A stretch of 64,000 nucleotides of DNA from Serinus canaria (lineage: Eukaryota; Chordata; Aves; Passeriformes; Fringillidae): assembly GCF_022539315.1 (NCBI RefSeq), contig NC_066316.1:97086179-97150178 (forward strand). Direction: 5' to 3'. Every line of letters starts with the position of its first letter. The first letter of the stretch is position 1. Of the stretch, positions 1 to 11,609 are shown one piece after another. Below the pieces are notes generated by a model. The model searched no databases. It was not told where the DNA came from and saw nothing but the letters and a program-made list of their open reading frames with translations. The position numbers and the translations under genes were made by a program.

Positions 1-3000
1 AGTACAAAATGGAGTCTGATTCACCTTTGCAATGACGGGTGGCTTTGAATCCTGTTTTCCTATATACTATGTTCCAATTTGTTGGAAGTTTTAAAAAGAG
101 TAGGTTTTTTGGGTTTTTTTTTTTTTTAGTGAAGAGCAGTCTGAGAGTTTCAAAGAGTCTCAAACGCCAAGAAATCAGCCCTCACCTAATTAAGAGCTCG
201 TTTACTCCAAACAGAATTGCTACAGTGAGCTACAGACTGTTTCTGATCTGCTTGGAAAACACCTTTTCTGATGATGCCAGATGAAATACCATTCACAAGA
301 CTTTTTTCAAGCACATATACTTGGTCCTCTTTTAACTATAATGAAGATAAAAGCTCTGTCTGCTCACAGATTTTCTGAATATCTAACCATATGCACTTGT
401 CTACATCTATATATACACAGAGACACACACATATATATATATGGTATATTAGCAGTCCATGAAGTAAATGAGTGAAAAAAACCATGGTTTTCTTTCTTCT
501 TTCTTTTGGTTCCCTTTTTTATTTCCTTTTCGCTATTCCTTTTTTTCCCTGCTTTCTTAGCCATGTTTTTTGCAACCCCAGTGTAAGGAGGTACTTAAGC
601 ACACACTTAACACAGTAAAACTATTTAGCATATAGAGAGAGCACATACTTGTGAGCATGAATGCATGTCCCTAAACACACAGAGAATTCCACATTTTCCA
701 GTTCCTTAACAGCAGCCCTCCTTCCTTCATTCCTGTCTTAGCACCACTGACATTGCTCTTCACAGCATATTCCCATCAAAGCCATGTGATGGGTTTGCTG
801 GAACAGGGAAGTATGGCCTTCCCTGATCACACTGCAGCTCACTGAACATCCATGACAGATACAGGAATCATCCAAGGCTTTGGGCTAAAATTGGTGTCAG
901 AGCATCCCAGTGCCTTGCATTTACTGTTTTCTAATGAATACTGTCTGGGATTTACCTGTATTGACATGGACAAGCTACTACTAATGAAATCTGAGCTAGT
1001 GTTAAAAAGGAGAGGACTCCCTTAGTTTGTTTATCACCTCATTAGCAAAATTAATTAGCAAAAACACTTCACCATGACAATCACAAATTAATCCCCAGGC
1101 TACCTACCTGTAGATTTTGGGATGAAACCTTTTCTGGAAGGACTATTTTCTCTAGAATCTGAAGTTAACTCAGGCACAAATGCCTTTCAAGTTTTAATTG
1201 TTTATGTGCTCACAAGGATATAAAGAAGCTTTGAAAATAAATGCAAATGCTTGATGTATTCAATGCCTGAAATACTTTGCAGAGCTTTTTCAGAATTGTG
1301 TATTTCAAGCAGAAGGATAACATTTAGCAGTAGAAATTCTTCAGAAATTATTAACTTCGAAATTTTGTACTCAGAAAAATATTTACAATCCTCTTCTGAA
1401 TAAGCAATAGCATGATGCTAAACCCACAAAATTAGAGCAGAAATATATAGATTAGGGACTCTCTGGGCATCCTTAAAAGCAAAACATAATTGCATTAATA
1501 AAATGAAAAGGAAATTCGAAAGTAGAGTCAAGACTCACACAGTAATACCAAACAAAAATGTGTTAATTAAATGCCAAATCAAATTGGTGCATTTTTTAAC
1601 AAGATTTTAGGTCTTGCAATGATTTGCTTATTCTGCTTAACAAAAGGAAAGGAATTTCACAGCATGGGAGCTGAGAAGAGAAGCACCCTAAAACCGACAT
1701 CATCTATTTAACAGAGCTGAGAAAAGAGTTTTTATTCAGCTAATAAATAGGTATTGTTTACTTTAAGTACTGGTGAATGTGCACCAGAAAGAAAGAGAAA
1801 ATATTTCAGTTTTACTGTCTTATTTCCAGCCCCTTGCCATTCTGTTCTGTTCCAAAAATTTTGGCAGCTGCTAAGCAGCCAGCAAATACAAGTGAGTGAT
1901 GTTCCAGAGAACGGGATGACCTTGCCACCAGTAAATCCATGTGGACAGGTTGGAAGAAAGCTCATGTCTACAGGGCAAGACAGACAGATGACAGTTTTTT
2001 CCCAGGGTAAGACAACTCACTTGGTGGACACAACAGACAATCTGGCTACTGCATCTGTAATCCAGATGGTCATTAGTATTTGAGAATGGCTCACTATTAC
2101 TGAGCCCAGTTTAGTTCATTTAATGTAGATGACCTTCTTTGCTTCACCTCCAAACCAGACAGTCACTTTTTGCCTAGAGGACCCCCAGCTTTAAATATGA
2201 TGAGCATTAAAGAACAATTCTGCGTGCAGACCCAAGCATTTAATATGTGCTGGTATTTGTGCAGTTTATAAAATATACATCTAGAATAATATGCTGTATT
2301 TTCAGACATACTAACACACTCCATGGCAAGTTTCCTCTGTGCATAATTTGGGTTATCATGCATAATAGCAAGGGGTTTTTGTTTTGCTTTGTTTTTTGTG
2401 AAACCGGTTGAAGTTCAGATTTTCAATAGATAAAAATGGGCAGAGTTTCTCTAAGATTATTAGCTGAAACGCTGAATCCTAAAGTTCTACTTTAAAAAAG
2501 CATGCAGAGAGCAAGCTTTCAGAGGACTGTAAAAACAAATATGAAAAGACTGGATGGAAAACAGAACCCAGCCTTTTCTTGATGTTTTGATCATTACCAA
2601 TTGAAATTAAACTATGTATTATATTTTGGGCGAATAATGAATTGCTAGAAGATTTGGGAAGGGGTTAAACAAAATTTTCCTCAAGGTTCCTCCTTAATAA
2701 TTTTCTTTGTACGTAGGTAAAGTAGAAATACAATGTGGAGACTAAAAATCTGAAATACCTTTTTTGTTTTCCACTGATTTCACAGTTCACCCAAACACTG
2801 CAAGTACTTCAGCAGATTTGAGAGTGTACCCTTGAAGCACTTTCTTTATTTCTGTAAGCATTTATGCATGTTTCTCTCCATCACAGAGATGGGAGATTTT
2901 AAAAAGAAAAACAGTTGTAACTGGGTCAGTGTTTACAATTTACAGTGCAGATTTACCAGAGAGATGTTGCTGATGTCCTGAAGGTGATACTCATCTGAAG

Positions 3001-4204
3001 AATCAGGTGACACTTACAGTTTCCTATGATGGTTATCAAAAATAAAATTCTTGTGTTTGCCACTTATTTTAAAAGTGTTGCTTACTGAATTTAAGTGAAA
3101 CCCCATATTGAGGTTAGAATATGAGGTTGTTGTTTTTTTCACTTCTTATAGATTTTCAGGATGACTTGGGACAGGTGTCATAAATATTAAAATATTGATA
3201 TTTTTGTGACTAAGATTTACAGTGGATTTACACAGAATTCAAGAGACTTAGACAGCTAAGATATATCTCCAAGGATGTATTTAGGCTGATTAGAAAGGTT
3301 TAATCCTGACTTTAGGAGCTATAAACCCTCAACCATTTGGGTTATATGAGAAGTAGGTAAATGCCACATTATTAGGATGAGAGGGTATCAACTCTCAGTT
3401 GCATGCCTAGCTGTGATGGCTGCTCCACTTTGGTTCACTGAATGGCAGCAGTGGCACACAGGCAGCTGGAATACCAAAACAGCTCTGCTATCTGATCCTA
3501 CCACACCTTTGAAAATGACACAAGGCATCATATTCAGCCAAAAATCAAGGTAGTGGTAGTCTTCTCAGTCTTAAACAATTTAATTTTAACCAGAAAATTG
3601 GTCCCACTCTCGTCAATCTACAGATTTAAAATTACTTCTATCCCTACCCAGAATAAATCTCACCTGATTATACACTGGTCTTCCTCTGTCCTTCCTGTTG
3701 AAAGTGGACCACTGCCCAAAGGCATGAAAGATTCATGATACTGCAGAGAGGAAGAAGAAACAAAAAGGGTCTGGATTTATAGCCCACTGCCATGAAAAAC
3801 CTGGAAATGTGATGTCCCAAGTTCTAACATTCATTCTTTCAGGGACGGCAGGGATGGCAAATGTTTTTTCAACTAAAAAGTCTTTGGATGCTTGAATAAT
3901 GTAGTATAAAGTCTGAGTGCAGCTCCATATCTCAGTTACCCCTCTCTACAAAGCAAGAACACTTACCTTCTGCTGCCCTTTATCCATCCTGGCATTATAT
4001 TAACTTTTTCTGAATGGGAATTTTCAGGGAAAGACAGCCCTCTGTAAAATCTATGTAGAAACAGTTCCCTGTAATGAGGCCTGGTCTATACCAAAGACAC
4101 CTTTTTCACAGCTGCAGACTCACATACCTCTCCATTTGATGCCCTAGAACAAAACCCGTCCATACACCCAATACCTGTTCTGGATAGAGAAAGAAAAGCA
4201 AGCA
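1..4204. other. Unique AT-rich noncoding DNA
   Basis: No exon, RNA gene or recognisable transposable element was found. The stretch holds a T13 run at 114-126, a short AT/CA alternation near 408-450, and a pyrimidine-rich tract at about 484-557. Every open frame here is short, lacks domain character and overlaps frames on the opposite strand, as expected by chance. Old repeats too decayed to read by eye may be present. Confidence 0.6.
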
Positions 4205-4480
4205 GAAGATGCGGGCTGCAGTTACCTAGGGTGCTGCTCGCCCTGCTGCCGCAGCAGCACAGCTGCCACCTCCCCGCGTCAGCTGCGCTCATTGTCAGCC
4301 GGGAATGCCCCGGGAGGCACAGCTGATGTTTGTGTCCTGCACAGATGGGCGCTCCCCTTCCTGCCCTGGTGTTTGCCGGAGTCCCGAGCAGGGGCTGCTG
4401 CGGGGTGGAGCTGAACCATCTTGTCCCCCAGCCATCCTTGTCCTTCACATCCTTCCCCGGTGCCCTTCAGCTGGGGAACT
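4205..4480. other. GC- and CpG-richer patch
   Basis: This patch stands out from AT-rich flanks. I count roughly a dozen CpGs, including CCGCGT and CCCCGGG contexts, together with repeated CTGCTGC/GCAGCAGC motifs. Both strands carry open frames of 100-143 codons through it, which high GC alone can explain by lowering stop-codon frequency. It could be a weak CpG island, an alternative first exon or a decayed GC-rich repeat. By eye its CpG observed/expected ratio is below a classical island but above the neighbourhood. No splice-bounded exon can be defined. Confidence 0.35.
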
Positions 4481-5267
4481 GCTGCTTTTCTCCACTAGAC
4501 ACTGGCACTACGGTGACCTCTGCAGCCTTGAATTCCTTTGCAGAATACACCAAAACCTCTTTTACGTTCTTACAAGGTCAGTTCAGAAAGCAACAGCAGA
4601 GAGATAAGCACATTCCCCAGCTGTCAGTTACATATAAGACCAAAAAACCCCACAATGGTTATAAAAAATGTGAGAACTCCAACACCGATGGATTTAATTT
4701 CACTTCCCTTTGCATCTCTGAGTCCTGTCAGCATTTCTGGAGTTTCAAGAGGGGGAGCTAGTTAGCTAACAGAGTCCAGGCTGTTAGACAAACTTCCCTT
4801 GGCAGCAACCCACAGCTTTCAGATTTTAAGCGAAGCAGAATGAAAACGGAGTTCACAGCTTCAGCTCATCCCCAAGAAGCACTTTGTACAGCATTGCTGC
4901 TCCTGCTTTCCCCATAAACCTAACTGATTATTGAAGATATCACATAGACACAGCATGAAAGCTGATTATGTCTTGACAAGCGAAAAAACATAAACAGAAT
5001 TTTTAATCATGAGACACACAAAGGAGCTTGTAAAACGCTTACGAACGTATAATATACAGATCTAAATAAGCAAAGGAATATAACCTTACTTACAGAATGA
5101 CCTGTGACTGAATTTTTTTGCATCAAAGATACAGCACAGAATTTTTGCATTTTAATACAGTACAGAATTTCACATGTCAGGGAAGGAAAGTCACTCATAT
5201 CTATTCAGACAAGAACTTTTCTTCTAGCAAAATGAAAGACATTCATTTGTCCTTAAGAAACATGGAG
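4481..5267. other. Unique noncoding DNA
   Basis: AT-rich sequence with no recognisable gene or repeat. A short near-duplicate lies at 5,128-5,175, where 'acagcacagaatttttgc' is followed by 'acagtacagaatttc'. Confidence 0.5.
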
Positions 5268-5375
5268 GAGTCCTGGGTCTTTGCAGAATCTTGTACCAGT
5301 TAGCTCATTACGTGGAACAGCAAGTAACTTTAACATCTCTTGTTGTCTCTGAGTTTTCATAACAAAACTAAAACA
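5268..5375 (+). repeat. Possible decayed MIR-like SINE fragment
   Basis: The order of short blocks follows the MIR core: TCCTGGGTCT, then CAGTTAGCTCATTACGTGG, then GCAAGTAACTTTAAC, then TCTCTGAGTTTTC. In MIR the equivalent blocks are the end of the tRNA-like head, the TTACTAGCTGTGTGAC block, the GGCAAGTTACTTAACC block and the CTCAGTTTCC block. Similarity is patchy and was judged from memory, so this could be chance. If real it is an ancient copy shared with other amniotes. Confidence 0.35.
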
Positions 5376-8252
5376 TGTGTGGTTTATCTTTCCCTTTTCT
5401 ATTCTTCTTCCTTAGTTATGTACTCCCCACCCGTGAACACACCTGTGTGCTCATCTACCTTCGGAGGTGCTGTCAGTGGCAGAGCTCTGGCTGCTGCTCC
5501 CTGGGCAAACACTCACAAGTGTGCAGCACGGGCCAAGGGCTGCTGTAACTCCTCTAAGAGCTTGCTGTCAAATAGCAGGCAAGCTTTTGTGCAAGATCAC
5601 TATTTTACTGTGCCTTTTTTTTCCTTAGGTATTCTCTTTTAATTGAAAACAATGGGGCAAAATTGCCAGTTGTTACTTCAAAGGCTGGAAGCCTCCAGCA
5701 GGCTACAAGTTTTATGCTGCATTTGCCCCATCCAACTTTATCTAGCCAGGCAGTTCAAATGGCAAATTACTTCTTTAAACCCTTTTTCCCACCAAGGTCT
5801 TCTAAACATTTAGGCCTGGCAACAGTGGAGATGTAAAAGGCTCACACTGTGCTCTGAAAGTCACACATGGCAACTCTTGTTCTAAATTCATGTTTAGTTC
5901 TTGCTCTTGCTACAAAAGCCGTACTGTGACAGGTCAGGTCCCACTTCGTGTAACTGTTGCCACACACTGGTGCCATTCCCCTACATTCCATTTCTGACTC
6001 TAGCTTTTCTAAATACTGTTTCATGGCCAAAATCTTTGGCTTTGCTAAAGCATGTAGCAAATTACATTGCCATTGTTAATTCTGTTCCATTCCTATACAA
6101 TTCTGCAAGGAAAATATCCCACGATACATTAACTCTTGTCTTCTGTAATACTCTTCTCCATGAGAAGACAAATGTTTTGTTCAGTGGCAAAACTGATGAT
6201 ATTTATATGTGTCTCTTGGTAAGAAGGAAATGTTTGAATCAGTGGAATTATTGTCATTGATTTGTTTCAAGCCTTGACATGGAATTATAAAACTATTAGG
6301 GATCGTAGGGAAAGTCACAGAAAACTGGGTTATCATTCTCTGTAAATACAAACTCATTTTTCTTTCATGTTTGCATTAGTTTATGTTTTCTTTTCCTTTC
6401 TATGTTTTGAACCATATGATGTAACTTTTTGCTTTGCATGTCAACTGCTTTATGTATGAACCTTCTTCACTTAGACACATGTCAAAAGAGAGTAAGAGCT
6501 GATTGTTACTCAACAAGTAGTATTTTCATATGTTTCTCAACAAATTCCACTTCTGCTATACAAAGGTATAAGCAGAGTAGCTCAGTTCAGAACAATCTGG
6601 CCAAGGCTGGCCACTGTAGTCATTGGATCCTAAAAACCTTTGAGGTGCTCAACTGAAAGCATGAAAGGTGAAGAAGCTTCCATTACTCTGTAGTTGATAT
6701 TAGTCCCTAGTGAGACATTCTAGTAATAGGAAAGGTAGTATATGACATGTCTGAAAACAACAGTAAAGCAAGAATAATTTAAATAAATTACATAGTAAAG
6801 CAAAATAAATAGTCGTTTTTAAAGTATTTTACCTTTTGCAGTTTATTCTTGGAGACACAGAACTAATTTTTGCGTTGTCTTAGGATACTCAGTGATCAAT
6901 CTCTACTAGGGTGATCATGATTTGTTGCAGACTTGGAAGATGCAAAACCACTGATGCAATTTTATTTGGTCATAATGCTTGAGCATGAGAGAGCTTGGCT
7001 CTCCTAGCAGACTGAACACAATCCTGCTCATCTGTCTGTGAATGTACTGCACCGTTGTGTCGCTGTCCACGGGCACCTGTGAAGTGCTGGGCAAGAGGCA
7101 GGGCTCTGCCTTCACCTGACAGACACCTACCAGACAGCCAAATGCCTGGCATGGCAACCTTTTCCAGGGCCCTGCAGGTGCAGAACCAGAGGGTCACAAG
7201 GACAAGTCCAGAGCCAAAAGGGAAGCATGTATCAACTCAATCTTTGCAGATTACATTGCGAGTAGATATAATGAATTTAATCCTTTTTCTAGAGAAAAAG
7301 GACTCACTATGGCTGCACACCATGGCTCACAGTTAAGAAGCAAACTTTCCCTGTGCTCTTTATGAGATTAAAATACAGAAGCAATCTGAACAACTATTGT
7401 CTAAAATTTTTCTGAGCTAGAATTTAATATTGCTCTTACAAACATCAAGTTACAGGATTGAAAACAGTGTGTTATTTCCTTTGCTGTTAAGAGTTTCCTG
7501 CTTCGGGAAAATAAGGCTCTCAATTTCAGCTGAATGATTTCTTTCAAGATATAAGGTAAGTCTATCAAATCACATTGTTTTATAATTATTTGATAGAGTT
7601 TTCTGCTTTGATGGAGGTACTAGAACTATGAAGCTTGCTGGAAATGGAGGTAGAAACATAGCTCATCATTCATTGTTGCTATGGATGAAGATGAGAAGTC
7701 TCTAGGTTCTGCAAAATGGCACACTCCCTGCTCAGAATATGAAACTTCTAATGAGTTAGTTTGGAACTCAGAAGGTGAAAATCTTTCAATTCTTTGGTAT
7801 GGGAAAGGCATCTGAGTGTCTGCTCCCAAGCCTTTCCTTTCTGTGCCTCAAATCATTGCTCTTGCCAAATGCAGTAGCCACTGACAGGACAAGAGTGGCG
7901 TCCTTTGTTCACAGCGTGGTGTTTCAAGGTGATGTCAGACATGGTTTCTGCAAATAAAACTGATGAACAAAGCAGGGGAAGTAAAAACATGTCTTGTAGA
8001 AAGAAATAAAATTTCAGATGATTCTGTCTCTATCCTGCTACACCGAATGATTCCTGAGTTGGAAGCCTGCATGGCAGTAGCACAGGGAAAAGTGGGAGTT
8101 GACAATAAAATAAAGAAGAGGGGCATTTCATCACCCAGTAAGACCTGATTGGAGTCATGAAGAGAAAGCACTCCCCACTCTAGTGGTTTCTCCTAGAAAA
8201 TGCTGCTGCAGGGTTGTTTACTACCCCATTCCTCACTTCTGCAGCACTCACC
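5376..8252. other. Unique noncoding DNA
   Basis: No gene or clear transposable element was seen. The 7,040-7,200 stretch is more GC-rich and contains overlapping short frames on both strands, with no domain signature. The rest is AT-rich. Confidence 0.55.
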
Positions 8253-8286
8253 AGCTTTGTGGGACTTGTTTATCAGGCTTGTGAAT
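8253..8286 (+). repeat. Direct repeat copy 1 (34 bp)
   Basis: This block is identical over 34 bp to 8,459-8,492. It starts AGCTTTGTGG and ends CTTGTGAAT. Identity stops abruptly on both sides. Perfect identity in otherwise diverged noncoding DNA points to a recent local duplication or to selection on the motif. Confidence 0.9.
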
Positions 8287-8458
8287 CAGCAGCATTTAAG
8301 TATCATTTCAGACTTGCCAACAGAATCTTTACTTCTATATACAGAATTTCATAACATTTTTGGTTTTTTCCTTTTTATTTAGAGTCTATGGCTTTGACAA
8401 TTATATCGGAATGTGGCCATCAGCTGAACAGCCGTGGAGCTGCTAGCTGAAGCCTATG

Positions 8459-8492
8459 AGCTTTGTGGGACTTGTTTATCAGGCTTGTGAAT
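8459..8492 (+). repeat. Direct repeat copy 2 (34 bp)
   Basis: Identical to 8,253-8,286, with an offset of 206 bp and 172 bp between the copies. The intervening DNA has no recognisable element with matching ends. The arrangement resembles a templated insertion or an over-long target-site duplication more than a simple tandem repeat. Confidence 0.9.
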
Positions 8493-8947
8493 TCTGGCAG
8501 AGGCAGCCGTAGAGTTTCAATTAAATTAACAGATTTGCACAGACCCTAATATCTGACCTGAACTGCTCAGCAGTAGGAAAATTACTGCATTCCTTTTTTT
8601 AATTCCTTAGTTTTCTCAGCTCTTAATAGAAGCAGGTAAGAACAACTGCTTTTAAAATCACAGGCTGCATTTCACCCTCCCACACCAATCATAAGATTTC
8701 CATTGAGCAGTTCATAGTTGTTCTATAGAGCAGTCTGCTTGATCATAGAGGAGACATCTACAAAATCCAGTCTAGAAAATTCAACTGATTTGTGGTGAAA
8801 CTCTCCGATATCAGGGAGTTAGGTATCATATATCTAGATATCCAAACTCCTCTGTTCACAAGTTTGGGCTTCTGAAGTCACCTTCTGGCCTCTGGGAGTT
8901 GTGAATTTGTCAGGACATTATGCCACCTAACTGTTCCACCCAGGGAC
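8493..8947. other. Unique noncoding DNA
   Basis: AT-rich sequence between the 34-bp duplication and the tandem repeat. No gene or repeat was recognised. Confidence 0.5.
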
Positions 8948-9070
8948 CATCTTTGTTTGCCAAATGTCTCCATGTCTCTTCTTTAACTTTGGGATGCCAA
9001 ATGTCTGCATGTCTCCAAGCATCTTTGTATGCCAACTGTCTCCATGTCTCTTCTTTAACTTTGGGATTTC
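8948..9070. repeat. 72-bp-period tandem repeat, 1.7 copies
   Basis: Unit 1 starts CATCTTTGTTTGCC at 8,948. Unit 2 starts CATCTTTGTATGCC at 9,020 and keeps near identity through CTTCTTTAACTTTGGGAT. A second level is visible inside the unit, where GCCAAATGTCTcC at 8,959 recurs as GCCAAATGTCTgC at 8,997. The minus strand stays open through the repeat in an 84-codon frame with a repeated IPKLKKRHGD motif. Nothing else suggests it is coding. Confidence 0.85.
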
Positions 9071-9298
9071 TACTACTCTGAATGGGTCATGATCCACCAC
9101 AATCTTAATTATCTCATTAACATACATCCTTTCTGCTTGTCTAGCAAGCAGGTAGAGACCTATTAAAGAGAAATAAGTCAAAAGCTCACTGGCCTTTTGC
9201 AGAGTCCTTCACACTGCACAGATCCAAACAAAAGCATTCTATAGGCTCAAATAATTTTTTGTGTTTTAAGCAGAGCAATCATAAAGAGGATACGGGGA

Positions 9299-9783
9299 AT
9301 CAGAGTCACAAATTCATCAAGTTTGAAAGAGACCTTCAAGATCATCCAGTCCAGCCATCAACCCAACACCACCACAATCAACTTTAAATCACACTCCCAA
9401 GTGCCACATCCTGACCCCTTTTGAAAACTTCCAGAGATGGTGATTTTACTGGAAAACTTATTCGAAATCCTGACCACTGTTTCAGTGAATTTTATTTTTT
9501 TTTTGTATCTAATATGAACATCCCCAGGTGCAATGTGGGGCCGTTTCATCTCATCTTGTCACTTGAGACATGGCAGAAGAGAACAACCCTCCACCTGGCT
9601 ATAACCTCCTTTCAGGCAGTTGTAGAGAACAATTAGGTCCCCCCTGCTCCTCCTCTTCTCTAGAAAAAGCAACCCCAGTTCCCTCAGCCATTCCTCATGA
9701 GAAATTTTCTAGACCTTTATCAGCTTCATTGGCCATCCTTGGACACTCCAGTATCTCAGTGTCCTTTTTGATGACACAGGGGA
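9299..9783 (-). mobile_element. CR1 LINE, 3' fragment (old)
   Basis: Read on the plus strand this follows the reversed CR1 3' region: AGAGACCTTCAAGATCATCC, then CCAGTCCAGCCATCAACCC, then TTCCAGAGATGGTGA, then CTTTCAGGCAGTTGTAGAGA, then CCCAGTTCCCTCAGCC. This wording fits the older CR1 branch whose tail reads 'caagatcatctagtccaaccg'. Only the 3' end and a little of the preceding ORF2 region remain, as expected from the usual 5' truncation of CR1. An internal T-rich stretch near 9,490-9,505 looks like later decay. The 98-codon plus-strand frame at 9,570-9,866 is an antisense shadow. Confidence 0.85.
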
Positions 9784-11609
9784 AAGCTAACCCTTCAGAT
9801 GACACTGCCATGGTTGCTGCAAGACCAACATTCAGCCCCATGGCCCTTTCTGTGTATGGTGTGTGAAAGGCAGTTGGCTGCTAGGGGAATACCTCCTGGA
9901 GAGTGTTTGTAGGTACAGTACCACATTTCCAGGTGCCTGGTGGCACTGTGCTAATTGCCACCTGGCCATTGCACTGTGTACACAAAAGGTGTCTTGTGAC
10001 TGTCCGTCAGTGATGTCATAACTACGTCAATAATCTTCAGTAAATACACAAAGTTTGACTTTTATCCTTTCCCTTACAATTTCCATTACATAATACCTAA
10101 GAGACTCTCCAGGCATTGCATTTCTAAGGCGATTAGTGCATTTCTTGAGCAGCTAATGTCACTTGGCCTCTGGCTCTGGGCCTCAAAGCTCCAAAGCTGG
10201 TGCAAGTGTTAACCCTCCAAACAGCACTGCTTGTTGTGCCTGCTGCCTAATCAAACTGCTTCATAAATTCCTTCCATGAAAATTCCTTGAGTGTCACTCT
10301 AAACACAAGAAAATATAGAGAATAATTACCAAAAAAAGCATTTTCCTACTTATCTCCTGGTAAAGAATATGAGAGGCCTTCAAGTCAAAGTTAGCTTTGC
10401 TGAGAATTCACAATTAAAATCTTAAGTCTTCTCTGTGTGAGAAAATACTTACTTTTTTTCTCATAGAGTGGGATTTAATCGAGCATGTTTACTATGTCTC
10501 CTTACAGACAGTACAAGCAGATCAGAATCTGAAGCAGTCATAGTAAAACCTCAGAATGAAATAATGTGTTCACTATCTGAAGTACTAGATGATTCTCTGT
10601 GGTAGCAGAAAACCACATATTCCGATTCACTTACTGCCAAAAATATGCACATAAAAACAATGGGACCAGCATGCTGCTTCAGCTCAGTTATAGGGAAAAG
10701 ATCTGCAGTTTCCTCACTGTCACAGCCACCTTTCTGTCCTGTCTTACTGCCCCAGCAAGCCTTGGGTCTGCTGTGAGTTGTATTGTAGCAGGTGACAGGG
10801 CAAGAGATGCGAGATGAGATCCATGATGCCTGACTTTCTGGGATGAAAAGGTCTCACTGGTAGGAGAAATAAAGAAAAAGACAATGCCTCATAACACCTC
10901 AGGTCTTTGAAAAGTGGATTTGAACGTATTATAGTACAAGAAGGCAGCTGGGAATTTATTAACCATGATTTTAGAAAATTGAAATTCTGCTTTATAAAGT
11001 AGGTTTGGAGTTGTTTTGCGTTTTTTGAAGAACAAGTCAGATGTGAGACCAGTGTTCACTGACTGTGTCTCCATTTTGAGCTAACAGCACAATCCCCCAT
11101 TTCATAAAATAGATATTTTTCTCATTCTCCTATCAAATCTCTGCTAGCTCCTGTACCTGAAGTTTGAGCCTAGAGAATACAAAGAGTTTAAATGCAGAGG
11201 ACTGCAAATGAACATTGGCCGTGACATAAGACATGTTCTAAAGCACAGTTTCTCTTTTTCCAATTTTTAAATTTTATTCCTTCTGTTTTTGGGGTGGCAA
11301 TCTAATTGCAGAGCATGTTTTTCACAATGAGCTGTACATTTCAATATTTGAACAATATCAGTCTTTTAGAACTACAATCAGCCAAGCCAACTGACATTTT
11401 GTGAGATAAAACTGTCTTGTTTAACAAAGAAAGAGGAGCTGAATACTTTTACTTGAATTTAGCTGAATTCTCAGTGGTAACTTCCCAGGGTTCTGGTTTT
11501 CTTCAAACTCTTACAAAGTAGCACTATGCAGGATGCAGTGCCATTGATTTTAACACATGGCATTACATGTACATAAGGATTACATTTGGTAGCAAAGACT
11601 CAAAGGATT
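9784..11609. other. Unique noncoding DNA
   Basis: No gene or clear repeat was recognised between the CR1 tail and the LTR. The 9,784-10,000 part is somewhat GC-richer and could be further decayed CR1, but I could not align it. Confidence 0.5.
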
